Assembly (NCBI RefSeq): GCF_018323885.1
Contig: NZ_AP024586.1
Span: 62,001-126,000 of the forward strand
Source: Citrobacter amalonaticus
GTDB taxonomy: Bacteria; Pseudomonadota; Gammaproteobacteria; Enterobacterales; Enterobacteriaceae
Direction of reading: 5' to 3'
Length of the DNA stretch: 64,000 nucleotides
Positions 1-8,435 of the stretch are shown piece by piece. The position numbers were made by a program, and so were the translations under genes. The notes below the pieces were generated by a model. It saw nothing but the letters and a program-made list of their open reading frames with translations. It was not told the origin of the DNA and did not search any database. Numbering within the stretch: the first letter of the stretch is position 1; every line of letters begins with the position of its first letter.

Positions 1-73
1 GGCAGGGTTGATCCTTTACCCTTCCCCCGGAAATGACAAGCCCTGTTCTGAAAACATCGGGCGTTGCCCTGGT

Positions 74-655
74 TCAGGAATATGTCGCAATCAGGTGTTC
101 GCTGAAACGGTGGATTTCATTTTCCACATCCGGCGATTTGACCACATCATTAGTGATGAAAGTGGGCAAAGGAACCATGCCAAGGAACTGGTTTAACTTA
201 TGAAATTGAAGATACAACCCGTCCACACCCTGACCCTCAAAGAACTGTTCCGGATCGGTAAAGGCTTCCAGCGGGGCATTCCAGGTCAGGGACAGCATGT
301 ATTTTTTGTTCTGAAGAAGCCCGCCCGATCCGTACTTTTTTGAGTCATCAGAACGTGTACGGCCATCACTTTCATAGAGGGCCCCCTGGCCCGCCGTAAA
401 TACCTCATCGACCCATTTTTTTACCGTCCAAGGTTCACCCATCCACCATCCGGGCATCTGATAAATCAATACATCGCTGCTTAGGATTTTGGTGATCTCG
501 TCCTGCGGTTCAAATTCGCAGTCAGCCTTCGTTACGGAGACGTTGTGCCCAAGCTTGCTCAGCACCTTACGCGCAGTATTGACATAGAGCTCGTTTAGCT
601 CGCCTCTGGCGAAGTTAAAACTTTTAGCGCCACTGATAATCAAAATATTACCCAT
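74..655 (-). CDS. mdaB: MdaB-like NAD(P)H:quinone oxidoreductase
   Basis: A 193-residue flavodoxin-fold protein, the same length as E. coli MdaB. It has the characteristic segments QMPGWWMGEPWTVKKWVDEVF (split here by family variation), YGSGGL and LTWNAPLEAF, and a C-terminal FHKLNQFLG. The family reduces quinones by two electrons with NAD(P)H and bound FAD/FMN in the cytosol, which limits redox cycling of quinones and nitro-aromatic drugs. It lies 72 bases downstream of the nimT-like efflux gene on the same strand, so the two are probably co-transcribed as a drug or redox detoxification unit. No truncation is seen. Family assignment is secure; the substrate is inferred. Confidence 0.88.
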   Translation of the reverse strand: MGNILIISGAKSFNFARGELNELYVNTARKVLSKLGHNVSVTKADCEFEPQDEITKILSSDVLIYQMPGWWMGEPWTVKKWVDEVFTAGQGALYESDGRTRSDDSKKYGSGGLLQNKKYMLSLTWNAPLEAFTDPEQFFEGQGVDGLYLQFHKLNQFLGMVPLPTFITNDVVKSPDVENEIHRFSEHLIATYS

Positions 656-727
656 AAAAATTATGCCTTTTCATAGTATTAGAAGCTGAATATTTAAAAC
701 AATCTTCTGCTTTAGCGACGGCAACGG

Positions 728-1918
728 TTACCCTGCCGAGGCGGCAGGTTCGAGGCAGACGTTGCGTCCTGCGGCCAGTCCGGTACAGGCACCGGCCACC
801 GTTATTGCAGCGGTCATCAGCAACGGTACTGTCCAGCCACCGGACCAATCGTGGACTTTACCCAGCAACAGGGGACCCATCGCGGCCATCAGATAGCCCA
901 CACATTGCGCCATGCCTGACAGTGCCGCAGCGTCGCCCGCATTTGTTGTCCGCAATCCGATGAAGGTCAGACCCAGCATCATGCTGGCACCGCAGCCAAA
1001 TCCCAGAATGGCAGCCCACAGCATCGACAGGCCTGGTGTATATAACATTCCGATAAGGGAAATTCCCGACAGCAGACTGACAACAACGGCCGCCAGTTTC
1101 TGATCCTTAAGACGACGCAGCGTGGCCGCCAGTATCAGCCCGGGTATCGCGGTGGTGAACTGCAGCATCCCGTGTACAGCGCCTGCCCTTTCGGGAGAGA
1201 TGCCATTATCCGTAAGAATGGCCGGCAGCCATCCCACTGCCACGTAAAACGGCATGGCATTCAGCCCCATAAATAAAGTTACCTGCCATGCCAGGGGAGA
1301 GGTCCAGACTGAAACACTCGTGGTCTGATTCTGACCTGAGAGCCTGAGCTTCTGATGATTGATCAATTGCGGAAACCAGATAATCAGGGCAAGCGCTGGT
1401 GCTACCACCAGGAGGGCGAGCGCAGTATTCCAGCCAAGGTGTTGTGCAAGAGGAATGATAATGGCCGAACCCACTGCTCCAGCAGCCCCCATTGTGATGG
1501 AATAGGCACCCGTCATTGAGGCGACATTTCCGGCGAAGTCACGCTTGATAAGGCCTGGCAGCAGGACATTCCCCAGAGCGATACCGGTACCGATAAGTAT
1601 CGTTCCGACATATAGCGCCCACATGCTGCCTGCAGAACGCAGCAGAATACCCACCGAAATAACCATCAGTGCGCAGAAAAGGGTGCGCTCCAGACCAAAT
1701 CGACGGGCAATGGTCGCGCTCAAAGGCGAGAACACAGCAAAGGCAAATAACGGCAATGAGTTAAGCCATCCAACTGACGTTATACTCAGTTGAAAATGAT
1801 CCTGAATGAGCGTTATAACCGGTGATATTGAAGTAAAAGGAAACCGCAGGTTGATGGCGATGAAAAGAATTCCTGACACAAGGGCGACAGAGTGCCACTT
1901 GCTTTTTGTATCTGACAT
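728..1918 (-). CDS. nimT: MFS efflux transporter, NimT/CynX type
   Basis: A 396-residue hydrophobic protein with about 12 membrane segments and the CynX/NimT (YeaN) look, including an N-terminal INLR...SISPVI segment and the loop after TM2 with ARRFGLERTLF. E. coli NimT (YeaN, about 393 residues) exports 2-nitroimidazole. It is divergent from an AraC-type regulator that matches NimR (YeaM), with 85 bases between the starts, reproducing the chromosomal nimT/nimR arrangement. The mdaB-like gene follows on the same strand. Its presence on a plasmid suggests capture from a chromosome. Family is clear from context and sequence; the exact substrate is inferred. Confidence 0.85.
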   Translation of the reverse strand: MSDTKSKWHSVALVSGILFIAINLRFPFTSISPVITLIQDHFQLSITSVGWLNSLPLFAFAVFSPLSATIARRFGLERTLFCALMVISVGILLRSAGSMWALYVGTILIGTGIALGNVLLPGLIKRDFAGNVASMTGAYSITMGAAGAVGSAIIIPLAQHLGWNTALALLVVAPALALIIWFPQLINHQKLRLSGQNQTTSVSVWTSPLAWQVTLFMGLNAMPFYVAVGWLPAILTDNGISPERAGAVHGMLQFTTAIPGLILAATLRRLKDQKLAAVVVSLLSGISLIGMLYTPGLSMLWAAILGFGCGASMMLGLTFIGLRTTNAGDAAALSGMAQCVGYLMAAMGPLLLGKVHDWSGGWTVPLLMTAAITVAGACTGLAAGRNVCLEPAASAG

Positions 1919-2003
1919 ATCTCACACGTTCTCTGAAAAAGAATGACTTTAAGGAACATGTGCATTACAAAATATAGATATTAAGACAACATATTGCTAA
2001 ATC

Positions 2004-2798
2004 ATGCCAAATCATAAAAAAGTGGTTTCCTCACCTGACGAGTTTGATGCAGATTCTTTTCCCCAGCCAGCCATCGCTCTGCAGGCGGTCCAGGCTCAGG
2101 AATATTCCGGCATCACCCCGCACTCTCACCGGAAAGGTCAGCTTATCCTGTCCCTGTACGGAGCAGTGAGCTGCGAAGTTCAGAATGCCCTGTGGCTTGT
2201 CCCTCCCCGGCATGCTGTCTGGATCCCGGGCAATATGCTTCACCGTTGCCAGGTGACGCAGAATGCCCGCTCCTGTTTTCTGTTTGTCGAGCCTAGCGCG
2301 GCTGTGATGCCTGAAATATGCTGTACGGTTGCCATAACGCCTCTTGTCCGCGAACTCATTCTTTATCTTGCTGCAGAGGCTCCCTGTTATTCCCCTGAAA
2401 GTAATACGTCAAGACTCGCAGCTGTTCTCCTGGAGCAAATTCCGGATTCACCGGTGGAAGCACTTCATTTGCCCATATCCGATCACTCCAAAATCAGGCA
2501 TATGGCTGAGGCGCTTTTTGCGGATCCAAGTGACAGGACGACGCTTAAGCAGTGGGCTGCACGCCTGGCAACCAGCGAACGCTCGATGGCAAGATTGATG
2601 CAAGGTACGACGGGAATGAGTTTCGGACGCTGGCGCCAGCAGCTTCATCTGATGATTGCCCTGAATCATCTCGCCGAAGGTCAGTCGGTTCAGAGGGTAT
2701 CCGGCACTTTGGGATATGACTCGGTGAGTGCCTTCATCACTATGTTTAAGAAAGCATTCGGGAAATCACCAACACAATATTTTGCTTCGCTGAATTGA
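2004..2798 (+). CDS. nimR: AraC-family regulator, NimR type
   Basis: A 264-residue protein with an N-terminal cupin-like sensor (HSHRKGQL, then WLVPPRHAVWIP) and a C-terminal AraC double helix-turn-helix. The second helix carries the family signature around GYDSVSAFITMFKKAFGKSPTQYF. The sensor wording is typical of YeaM/NimR, which represses or activates the divergent efflux gene nimT in response to nitroimidazoles. The AT-rich 85-base gap between the divergent genes should hold the shared operator. The start at 2004 gives the usual family length; no strong Shine-Dalgarno sequence is visible. Confidence 0.83.
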   Translation: MPNHKKVVSSPDEFDADSFPQPAIALQAVQAQEYSGITPHSHRKGQLILSLYGAVSCEVQNALWLVPPRHAVWIPGNMLHRCQVTQNARSCFLFVEPSAAVMPEICCTVAITPLVRELILYLAAEAPCYSPESNTSRLAAVLLEQIPDSPVEALHLPISDHSKIRHMAEALFADPSDRTTLKQWAARLATSERSMARLMQGTTGMSFGRWRQQLHLMIALNHLAEGQSVQRVSGTLGYDSVSAFITMFKKAFGKSPTQYFASLN

Positions 2799-3257
2799 AT
2801 TATATTGGCAGGCTGAAACTTGAAGATCACTAAATAACTACGATGAACCCAAATGGATAGAGGCTTAATCCTTAAGAAGTGAGAATAATGGCGAGTGTCT
2901 GCTTCTCGCTCATTGCGGACATTAGCACAAACTATTTACCATAACGTCGCATTACGCGCACCGCTCAGACGGGCTGAACGCGTTTCTGGCGGTAACCGGG
3001 TAAAACAGGTAACAAACCCCCAACAAACCCGCCAGAAACGCAGGAGATGAATTTTAACTCAATGCATACAAACGCACAAAAGTGCTTAACCTCTGTTTTC
3101 AAAACATTTGTCTCCCCTCAGCCCTATTTATCCAACTTTTCTCAATAAGCCATATCACGCTATCCAACCTTGTTACTGGATAAACTTTAATTTAAAGCAC
3201 CTTTAAAGGTGCATTTAAATGATCTACAATTAACACTCAAATTGAGGAGGTAACATT
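2799..3257. other. Non-coding gap with a 13-bp inverted repeat
   Basis: No gene is seen in this stretch. It holds a perfect 13-bp inverted repeat, GCGTTTCTGGCGG at 2980-2992 and its complement at 3029-3041, separated by 36 bases. A stretch near 2890-2926 (GTGTCTGCTTCTCGCTC, then GCGGACATTA) resembles short intergenic sequence that recurs at 10611-10642 and 13605-13620. The end holds the operator-like palindrome and Shine-Dalgarno sequence of the toxin-antitoxin operon. Confidence 0.5.
3191..3219. promoter_or_regulatory. Probable stbDE operator palindrome
   Basis: A perfect 16-bp palindrome, GCACCTTTAAAGGTGC at 3197-3212, is flanked on both sides by TTTAAA, so the dyad spans about 29 bp. It lies 39 bases before the antitoxin start, where type II toxin-antitoxin operons are autoregulated by the antitoxin and the complex. 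The role is inferred from position and symmetry. A good Shine-Dalgarno sequence, GAGGAGG, follows at 3244-3250. Confidence 0.6.
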
Positions 3258-3506
3258 ATGGCATTTCAGGTTCTTACCACTACTGCAGCCAGCATTACTG
3301 AGCTTAAACGCGACCCTATGGGTACTTTCCACGCCGGGGATGGCGCTCCGGTAGCCATTCTTAATCGTAATGAGCCTGCATTCTACTGCGTGCCACCGGC
3401 ACTATATGCCCAGTTGATGGAACTCCTGGAAGATGAAGAGCTGGGACGGATGGCTGATGAGCGAAGCGGGGAAAGGGTTATTGAGGTAAATATTGATGAC
3501 CTATAA
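3258..3506 (+). CDS. stbD: StbD-type antitoxin (Phd/YefM fold)
   Basis: An 82-residue protein with the Phd/YefM-like N-terminal DNA-binding part (SITELKRDPMGTF, then APVAILNRNEPAFY) and an acidic C-terminal tail expected to wrap the toxin. Length and wording match StbD/RelB antitoxins of enterobacterial plasmids. It overlaps the toxin gene by 11 bases, the usual coupling. The upstream palindrome at 3191-3219 suggests autorepression. The pair should serve post-segregational killing and so plasmid maintenance. Confidence 0.87.
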   Translation: MAFQVLTTTAASITELKRDPMGTFHAGDGAPVAILNRNEPAFYCVPPALYAQLMELLEDEELGRMADERSGERVIEVNIDDL

Positions 3507-3780
3507 GTTGGCTTTCAACGAATCCGCTTTGAAGGAATGGAAGAAGCTGGGTCATACACTACAGGTGCAGTTTAAAAAGAAGCTCAAAGAGCGACTGGAG
3601 AACCCCAGAGTTCCGGCATCACAGCTACATGGACGTAAGGACCAGTATAAAATTAAGCTACGTGGTGCCGGCTACCGTCTTGTCTATCGTGTAGAGGACG
3701 ACATTGTCACAGTCACTGTAATCGGCGTAGGCAAACGCGAAAACGATGACATCTATAATGTAACCCTGAATCGCAATTGA
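3496..3780 (+). CDS. stbE: StbE/RelE-type toxin
   Basis: A 94-residue basic protein of the RelE/ParE superfamily. It has the leading helix ESALKEWKKLG, the KKLKERLENPR helix and the conserved core YKIKLRGAGYRLVYRV, followed by the C-terminal strand with GVGKRE. RelE-type toxins cleave mRNA in the ribosomal A site. The ATG at 3496 is preferred; an in-frame TTG lies one codon upstream. It sits directly behind its antitoxin with overlapping reading frames. It appears intact. Confidence 0.88.
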   Translation: MTYKLAFNESALKEWKKLGHTLQVQFKKKLKERLENPRVPASQLHGRKDQYKIKLRGAGYRLVYRVEDDIVTVTVIGVGKRENDDIYNVTLNRN

Positions 3781-3795
3781 CCAGGGCTGTAAACA

Positions 3796-5138
3796 CTATT
3801 TTGGAGTCGTGTCCGGGCCCATTTTCTTTCTGGGTAAAGTTGGTGGCTTCACATCATCATTGCTCTGCGTTCGCCGTGTCATCCAAGGATGGTCAGCAGC
3901 AGGTTTGACGTAATATTTTGAGCGCAAATCATACCTAGCATTATCCACGCGCTCATGTACGCTCTTTTCATCATCAAGCGGTATTGGTTCAGGCCCATCG
4001 ACATATTTTTCGTAGCCCAACGGCCGACTTTCATGAAGCACCGTTATTTCACCGTTAAAGTTCTCGCAAATCGTGACAATCGCATGCCTGAGACGGTATC
4101 CCTGCCCTTCTGAACGGATCTGATATGCACTCGTTTTATACTGAAAGGTCAGATTCTTTGAAAGCACCCTGCGGGACTGATAACAGAGTATGTAGTTAAG
4201 TTCTTACGGAGAATGAAGAATTTCCCTGTGGGCATTACCATTTTCACGGGGGATCGAAGCGAAGCGAGAGTTGTAATCCTTCACAAACTCAGACAACCAC
4301 AGGTTAGCTGATTCGATATCACTGATATTGCGAAGGCGCAATTCCTTGACCAGTCTGTCCTGTAACGTCTGATTGGCACGCTCAACCCGCCCCTTAGCCT
4401 GAGGGGTGTTAGCATGAATTGGCTCGATTCCAAGTGTTTTAATTGCACGTGTAAATTGTGTTAGTTCGCCTTCACGTTCCGGGTTATTCACACGGAAAAT
4501 ACTGTGTCTGTCTGAATACAGTGCAAGTGGACGCCCATACTTGTCGAGATAATCACGTAACGTTTCCATGTAAGCGCGGGTCGTTTCTGCAGGAGCGAAG
4601 CGGAGCGCCATCAGCGCACTGGTGGCGTCATCAATAAAGACAATTAATGTACAACGAGGCCCTCGAGCTTCAAACCAGTCATGCGGAGAACCATCAATCT
4701 GGATAAGTTCGCCGTAGCATGGTCGCCGTTGCCGACGCTGATAAATACGGGCAATTTTTCGGCGCCGCTCACGCCATAAACCTTCTTGAATCATCCATTT
4801 GCGCAATGTTTCGGCCGACAAAGCCAGCCCATGGATCTCCCGTAACTTTTCACAAGCAAAAGTCGGGCCGAAATCAGGATATTTATCTCTGACAAGTGAG
4901 ATGACGAGAGTACGAAAATCCGGGGTAAAGGCATTGTTGGGTCGTTGTCCCCGGCGGCGGGAAACCAGCCCCTGAGGACCTTCGACCCGGTAGCGCTGAA
5001 CAAGACGTTTTACCTGCCGGATTGAGATGCCTATACGGTCCGCAGCCTGCTCCTGGGTGATCTGCCGGCTGACTGAATCCCGAATTATCTGGAGACGGTC
5101 AATTCTTTAAGGCTCATGCTAATGATCTCTTTTGCCAT
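3796..5138 (-). pseudogene. ISNCY-family transposase, two disabling mutations
   Basis: The reading frame starts at an ATG at 5138 and shows a helix-turn-helix region (ITQEQAADRIGISIRQVKRL), then a DDE integrase core: IQIDGSPHDW, LYSDRHSIF and AKGRVERANQTLQDRL. It is broken twice. Near 5101 one base is missing in the stretch encoding KEL-DRLQIIRDS, which throws the start out of frame. At 4204-4206 an in-frame TAA separates the integrase core from a 123-residue C-terminal part that continues in the same frame to 3796. The domain order and wording fit the ISNCY (IS1202-like) group. The ends are not sharply defined; TGTCC and CCCATT occur near both sides (3810-3825 and 5177-5196), but the match is too weak to fix terminal repeats. 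Confidence 0.8.
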
Positions 5139-5527
5139 GAAACATCCTGCCTGAGAAGTTATGGGGACATTTCAGAATGGGTCAAAAGGGACATTACTGC
5201 ATAGGATTAACACAACACCACAACTGGGACCGTGGTCCCGACACCGCAACTGGGACCGTGGTCCCAACCCCACAATCAAGACCATAGTATCAATACGCAG
5301 GTGATGCAGTGGCTTTAATCCGACAAATGGGGATATTGCTTTATTTATCCTTCCCATAGTTTGATGACTCCTCAATACCAATTCTAAAGCCCCAAATTGT
5401 TATTGGTTCAGTACGGTGTGTAAGTAGAATATGTTAGTTAGGCTCCCTGGTGCTTCCTCGCTCACTCGCGGGCTTTGCCCGGTCGTTCGGCTGCGGCGAG
5501 CACTGCCGGCTCTCTTAGAAGCATAAT
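5139..5527. other. Non-coding gap with short dyads and a ColE1-like segment
   Basis: No gene is supported here. GGGACCGTGGTCCC occurs at 5226-5239 and again at 5252-5265, each within a 26-base direct repeat that begins with CCRCAACT. A degenerate third copy follows at about 5271-5291. At 5452-5500 the sequence GCTTCCTCGCTCACTCG and then GGTCGTTCGGCTGCGGCGAGC (broken here as two blocks) resembles the region beside the ColE1-type origin. It may be a remnant of a replicon or of a primosome assembly region. Confidence 0.45.
5217..5291. repeat. Tandem dyad repeats GGGACC-GT-GGTCCC
   Basis: Two near-identical 26-base units each contain a GGGACC/GGTCCC dyad with a 2-base centre, at 5226-5239 and 5252-5265. 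A third unit is diverged (AATCAAGACCATAGTATC). Spacing of about 2.5 helical turns would place bound dimers on similar faces. The arrangement suggests a protein-binding site such as an operator or partition site. No gene for a partner is adjacent. Confidence 0.55.
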
Positions 5528-6799
5528 TTAACTTATCCTCGCGACGGGGATATATTTCCAGCGGGTTGTATACGCCGGAGAAAGCAGGTCACGCTTCATT
5601 TGCCAGGCTGGCGCGATACCTCGACCGGCAAACCAGACATGTCCCTTTCCGGAGTGATTGATACCATCGAGAACTTTCATCAGTTCAGCACTGTGGGGGC
5701 GGGGCGGGCGTTCGTCAAAGAGCTGCAGCTGCGACACGCCGGATGAGGTGAAATCGTTGAGCATCACGCCGGCCTTTGCATACCGGTGTCCATCCTTCCA
5801 GATACGCTCCAGAGCGGTTGTGGCGGCCGCAATAATGTCACGGGTATCCTGAGTCGGGGTAAGGAGCTTTTCCGTAGCCACGTTGCCGTAATAAGGCTCT
5901 TTGACGGCAAACGGGGAGGATTTTATAAAGACTGAGATATGCCGGCAGAACTGGCGTTCACCCCGAAGTTTCTCCGCTGCCCGTTCGGCATACTGACAGA
6001 TGGCCTGGCGAAGCGAACACAAGTCCGTGATTTTCTCACCAAAACTCCGGCTACAGACGATCTGCTGTTTGGTGGGTGGAGCCTCTTCGAGCGCGATACA
6101 ACTTTCACCGTTCAGCTCGCGTACCGTTCTTTCCAGCACAACGGAGAAATTTTTACGCACAAAGGTGGGGTTCGTCAGGGCCAGGTCCAGAGCTGTCCTG
6201 ATCCCCAGAACATGCAGCTTTTTCGCGATACGGCTGCCGACGCCCCAGATCTCTTCCACGGGCTGCAGTGAGAGCAGTTTCCGTGTTCTGGCCGGATTAT
6301 CTGGCGTCAGGGCCAGCACACCCCTGAACTGTGCCCATTCCTTCGAGGCCCACTGGGCAGATTTGGCCAGCGTTTTAGTCGGACCCATACCGACACCGAT
6401 TGTCAGCCGCGTACAGTCGTAAACGTGCTCACGAAGTTGCCGGCCAAAATCTTCGAAGTCGATGTACCCGTCTATCCCTCTGATATCCAGGAACATCTCG
6501 TCAATCGAATACTGCTCCACGCGAGGGGCCAGCTCCTCGAGGCAGCTCATGACGCGGGCAGACATTGACGCGTAGAGCTCGTAGTTGCTGGAGAACGCGA
6601 AAATCTTCTCCGGGTAGCTTTCGTTTTTCATCTGGAACCAGGGGGTGCCCATCCGCACGTATTTTTTACTCTCTGCGCTGCGGGCGATTACGCAGCCATC
6701 GTTGTTGCTGAGCACCACAACAGGCTTACCTTTCAGGTCCGGGCGGAACACCCGTTCGCAGCTGGCATAAAATGAGTTCACATCGGCCAGGGCAAACAT
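5528..6799 (-). CDS. umuC: UmuC, Y-family DNA polymerase V subunit
   Basis: A 423-residue Y-family polymerase; E. coli UmuC has 422. The first metal ligand is in [15 protein letters not shown] (Asp6), and the SIDE motif supplies Asp100 and Glu101. The fingers segment [10 protein letters not shown] and the little-finger domain follow. With UmuD' it forms DNA polymerase V, which synthesises across lesions and is mutagenic. Its start overlaps the umuD stop by one base (TGATG), so translation is coupled. Expression should follow the LexA box upstream of umuD. It appears complete. Confidence 0.95.
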   Translation of the reverse strand: MFALADVNSFYASCERVFRPDLKGKPVVVLSNNDGCVIARSAESKKYVRMGTPWFQMKNESYPEKIFAFSSNYELYASMSARVMSCLEELAPRVEQYSIDEMFLDIRGIDGYIDFEDFGRQLREHVYDCTRLTIGVGMGPTKTLAKSAQWASKEWAQFRGVLALTPDNPARTRKLLSLQPVEEIWGVGSRIAKKLHVLGIRTALDLALTNPTFVRKNFSVVLERTVRELNGESCIALEEAPPTKQQIVCSRSFGEKITDLCSLRQAICQYAERAAEKLRGERQFCRHISVFIKSSPFAVKEPYYGNVATEKLLTPTQDTRDIIAAATTALERIWKDGHRYAKAGVMLNDFTSSGVSQLQLFDERPPRPHSAELMKVLDGINHSGKGHVWFAGRGIAPAWQMKRDLLSPAYTTRWKYIPVARIS

Positions 6800-7230
6800 C
6801 AGTACATTTCCCGGGTCCGGTGAATGATGTGGGTCACCACGCCGAAAATATCCAGCTCATCGGGGTCGGGGTAGATAGGTGCCCATGCAGAATTCATCGG
6901 CTGCAGAACCAGTCGCGGCCTCAGAAGCAGGCGCTTGACGGTAAATTCTCCCTGCAGGCTGGCCACCACAATATCGCCGTGCTGAGGCTTTTCCGCGCTG
7001 TCGACGACCAGAAGGTCTCCGTTAAACAGGCTGCCATCTGACATGCTGTCACCGCTGGCGCGCAGATAGTAGGTTGCGCTCGGGTGGCGGATGCAGTAGT
7101 CATGCAAATCCAGATCTGACTCAACGTAGTCCTGAGCAGGACTGGGAAATCCGCAGCTGGCCAGATCAGAAAAAAAAGGGTGCGTTTGTGGAGGAATCTC
7201 TTTCCCCGGGCTGAGCAACTGTAGCTTCAT
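6799..7230 (-). CDS. umuD: UmuD, SOS mutagenesis protein
   Basis: A 143-residue LexA-like peptidase. The Cys26-Gly27 autocleavage site, the catalytic Ser62 (in ASGDSMSDG) and Lys99 (in FTVKRLLL) are all present. RecA filaments stimulate cleavage to UmuD', which joins UmuC as polymerase V. Plasmid relatives are MucA, ImpA and SamA. It is the first gene of the operon, and a consensus LexA box lies 23 bases upstream. On a conjugative plasmid, next to psiB further on, it shows that SOS effects are both used and restrained. Confidence 0.95.
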   Translation of the reverse strand: MKLQLLSPGKEIPPQTHPFFSDLASCGFPSPAQDYVESDLDLHDYCIRHPSATYYLRASGDSMSDGSLFNGDLLVVDSAEKPQHGDIVVASLQGEFTVKRLLLRPRLVLQPMNSAWAPIYPDPDELDIFGVVTHIIHRTREMY

Positions 7231-7252
7231 GTATCCCTCACGAGTTTAATTA

Positions 7253-7272
7253 TACTGTTTTTTTATACAGTA
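7253..7272 (-). promoter_or_regulatory. LexA box of umuDC
   Basis: The sequence TACTGTTTTTTTATACAGTA is an excellent match to the 20-bp SOS box (CTG-N10-CAG inside TACTG...CAGTA). It lies just upstream of the umuD start at 7230 in the minus direction. LexA repression and RecA-dependent induction of umuDC follow from it. Confidence 0.93.
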
Positions 7273-7311
7273 TATTCATGAGTCTTTGTTTAATCCAGTG
7301 CCAGTCCAGAT

Positions 7312-7446
7312 TGCTCATTATGAGCATTCCGGAATACTCGATTCCTTCATCTATATCTTAATGGGTTATTTAATATGCTCAAACTGAGAATAAAAACTAT
7401 TATTAATCCAATTTGATGCTATAGTGTGTATCACTTTGAGCATATT
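7312..7446. promoter_or_regulatory. Probable partition centromere/operator (parC-like)
   Basis: The gap between umuD and parM has repeated TGAGCAT/ATGCTCA motifs. TGCTCATTATGAGCA at 7312-7326 is a perfect dyad. AATATGCTCAAA at 7372-7383 and its exact complement TTTGAGCATATT at 7435-7446 form a 12-bp inverted repeat 51 bases apart. A further GGAGCATAATGG abuts the parM start. In ParM (type II) systems the centromere lies upstream of parM and doubles as operator for ParR. Role is inferred from position and repeat structure. Confidence 0.6.
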
Positions 7447-7458
7447 TAATGGAGCATA

Positions 7459-8433
7459 ATGGTGAATATTTACTGCGACGATGGTTCAACTAATGTTAAG
7501 CTGGCATGGTTTGAAGGCGATGCGCTGCAAACCTGCATTTCTGCGAACTCATTCCGGCATGGCTGGAAGGTGGCGGAATTCAGCGCAGCGACGTTTAACT
7601 ATCAGGTAGGTGCGCTGAAATACACCTGGGACAGTGTCAGCCGCGACGCCATCCCGACGACGAACGTGGATTATCAGTACGGTGATCTGAATCTGCTGGC
7701 CGTTCATCATGCGCTGCTGAACAGTGGTCTTGAGCCGCAGCCGGTTAACCTGACGGTAACGCTTCCTCTCAGCGAGTATTACGATCAGGACTGCCAGCGC
7801 AATGAGGAGAACATCCGCCGTAAGCGTGAAAACCTCATGCGTGAGCTGACGCTGAATAAGGGCAGGGCGTTTACTGTCCAGAGTGTTAAGGTTATGCCGG
7901 AGTCGTTACCGGCAGCATTCACCCGGCTCGCTGAGATCAAGCCCGGGCCGGATGAAACCACCCTGATTATCGATCTGGGCGGAACCACGCTTGATGCCGG
8001 CGTGATTGTCGGTCAGTTTGAGGATATCAGTGCGGTTCACGGAAATCCTTCAGTCGGTGTATCACAGGTTACGCGCGCAGCAGCAGGCGCACTGCGTGCT
8101 GCAGACAGCGAAACCAGTGCCCTGATTGCTGACAGCGTCATCCGTAACCGTGCTGACGGAGAGTATCTGCAGCGGGTCATCAACGATGCCGGTAAAATTG
8201 ACTATGTCCGTACCCGAATTGATGAGGCCGTTGCTTCCCTGGCGGCCCGGGTGACCAGTGAACTCATCGCCTTCAGGAACGTGAACCGGGTATTTCTTGT
8301 CGGGGGGGGAGCTTCCCTGATTGAAGGGGCGATACGTCAGAGCTGGCCTCTGGCGGCTGAACGTATTGAGGTTATCGGCGATCCACAGCTGGCGCTGGCC
8401 AGAGAGATTGCCCTTTACAGTAAAGAGGACTAA
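7459..8433 (+). CDS. parM: ParM/StbA actin-like partition ATPase
   Basis: A 324-residue actin-fold protein; ParM of R1 has 320. Phosphate-1 loop is YCDDGSTNVKL (residues 5-15), phosphate-2 is IIDLGGTTLDAG (about 171-182) and the adenosine motif is FLVGGGASL (about 278). ParM polymerises with ATP into filaments that push sister plasmids apart, coupled through ParR bound to the centromere. It starts the partition operon, with the ParR-like gene two bases downstream. The repeats upstream are the likely centromere. The gene is also called stbA in IncF plasmids. Confidence 0.93.
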   Translation: MVNIYCDDGSTNVKLAWFEGDALQTCISANSFRHGWKVAEFSAATFNYQVGALKYTWDSVSRDAIPTTNVDYQYGDLNLLAVHHALLNSGLEPQPVNLTVTLPLSEYYDQDCQRNEENIRRKRENLMRELTLNKGRAFTVQSVKVMPESLPAAFTRLAEIKPGPDETTLIIDLGGTTLDAGVIVGQFEDISAVHGNPSVGVSQVTRAAAGALRAADSETSALIADSVIRNRADGEYLQRVINDAGKIDYVRTRIDEAVASLAARVTSELIAFRNVNRVFLVGGGASLIEGAIRQSWPLAAERIEVIGDPQLALAREIALYSKED

Positions 8434-8435
8434 AC

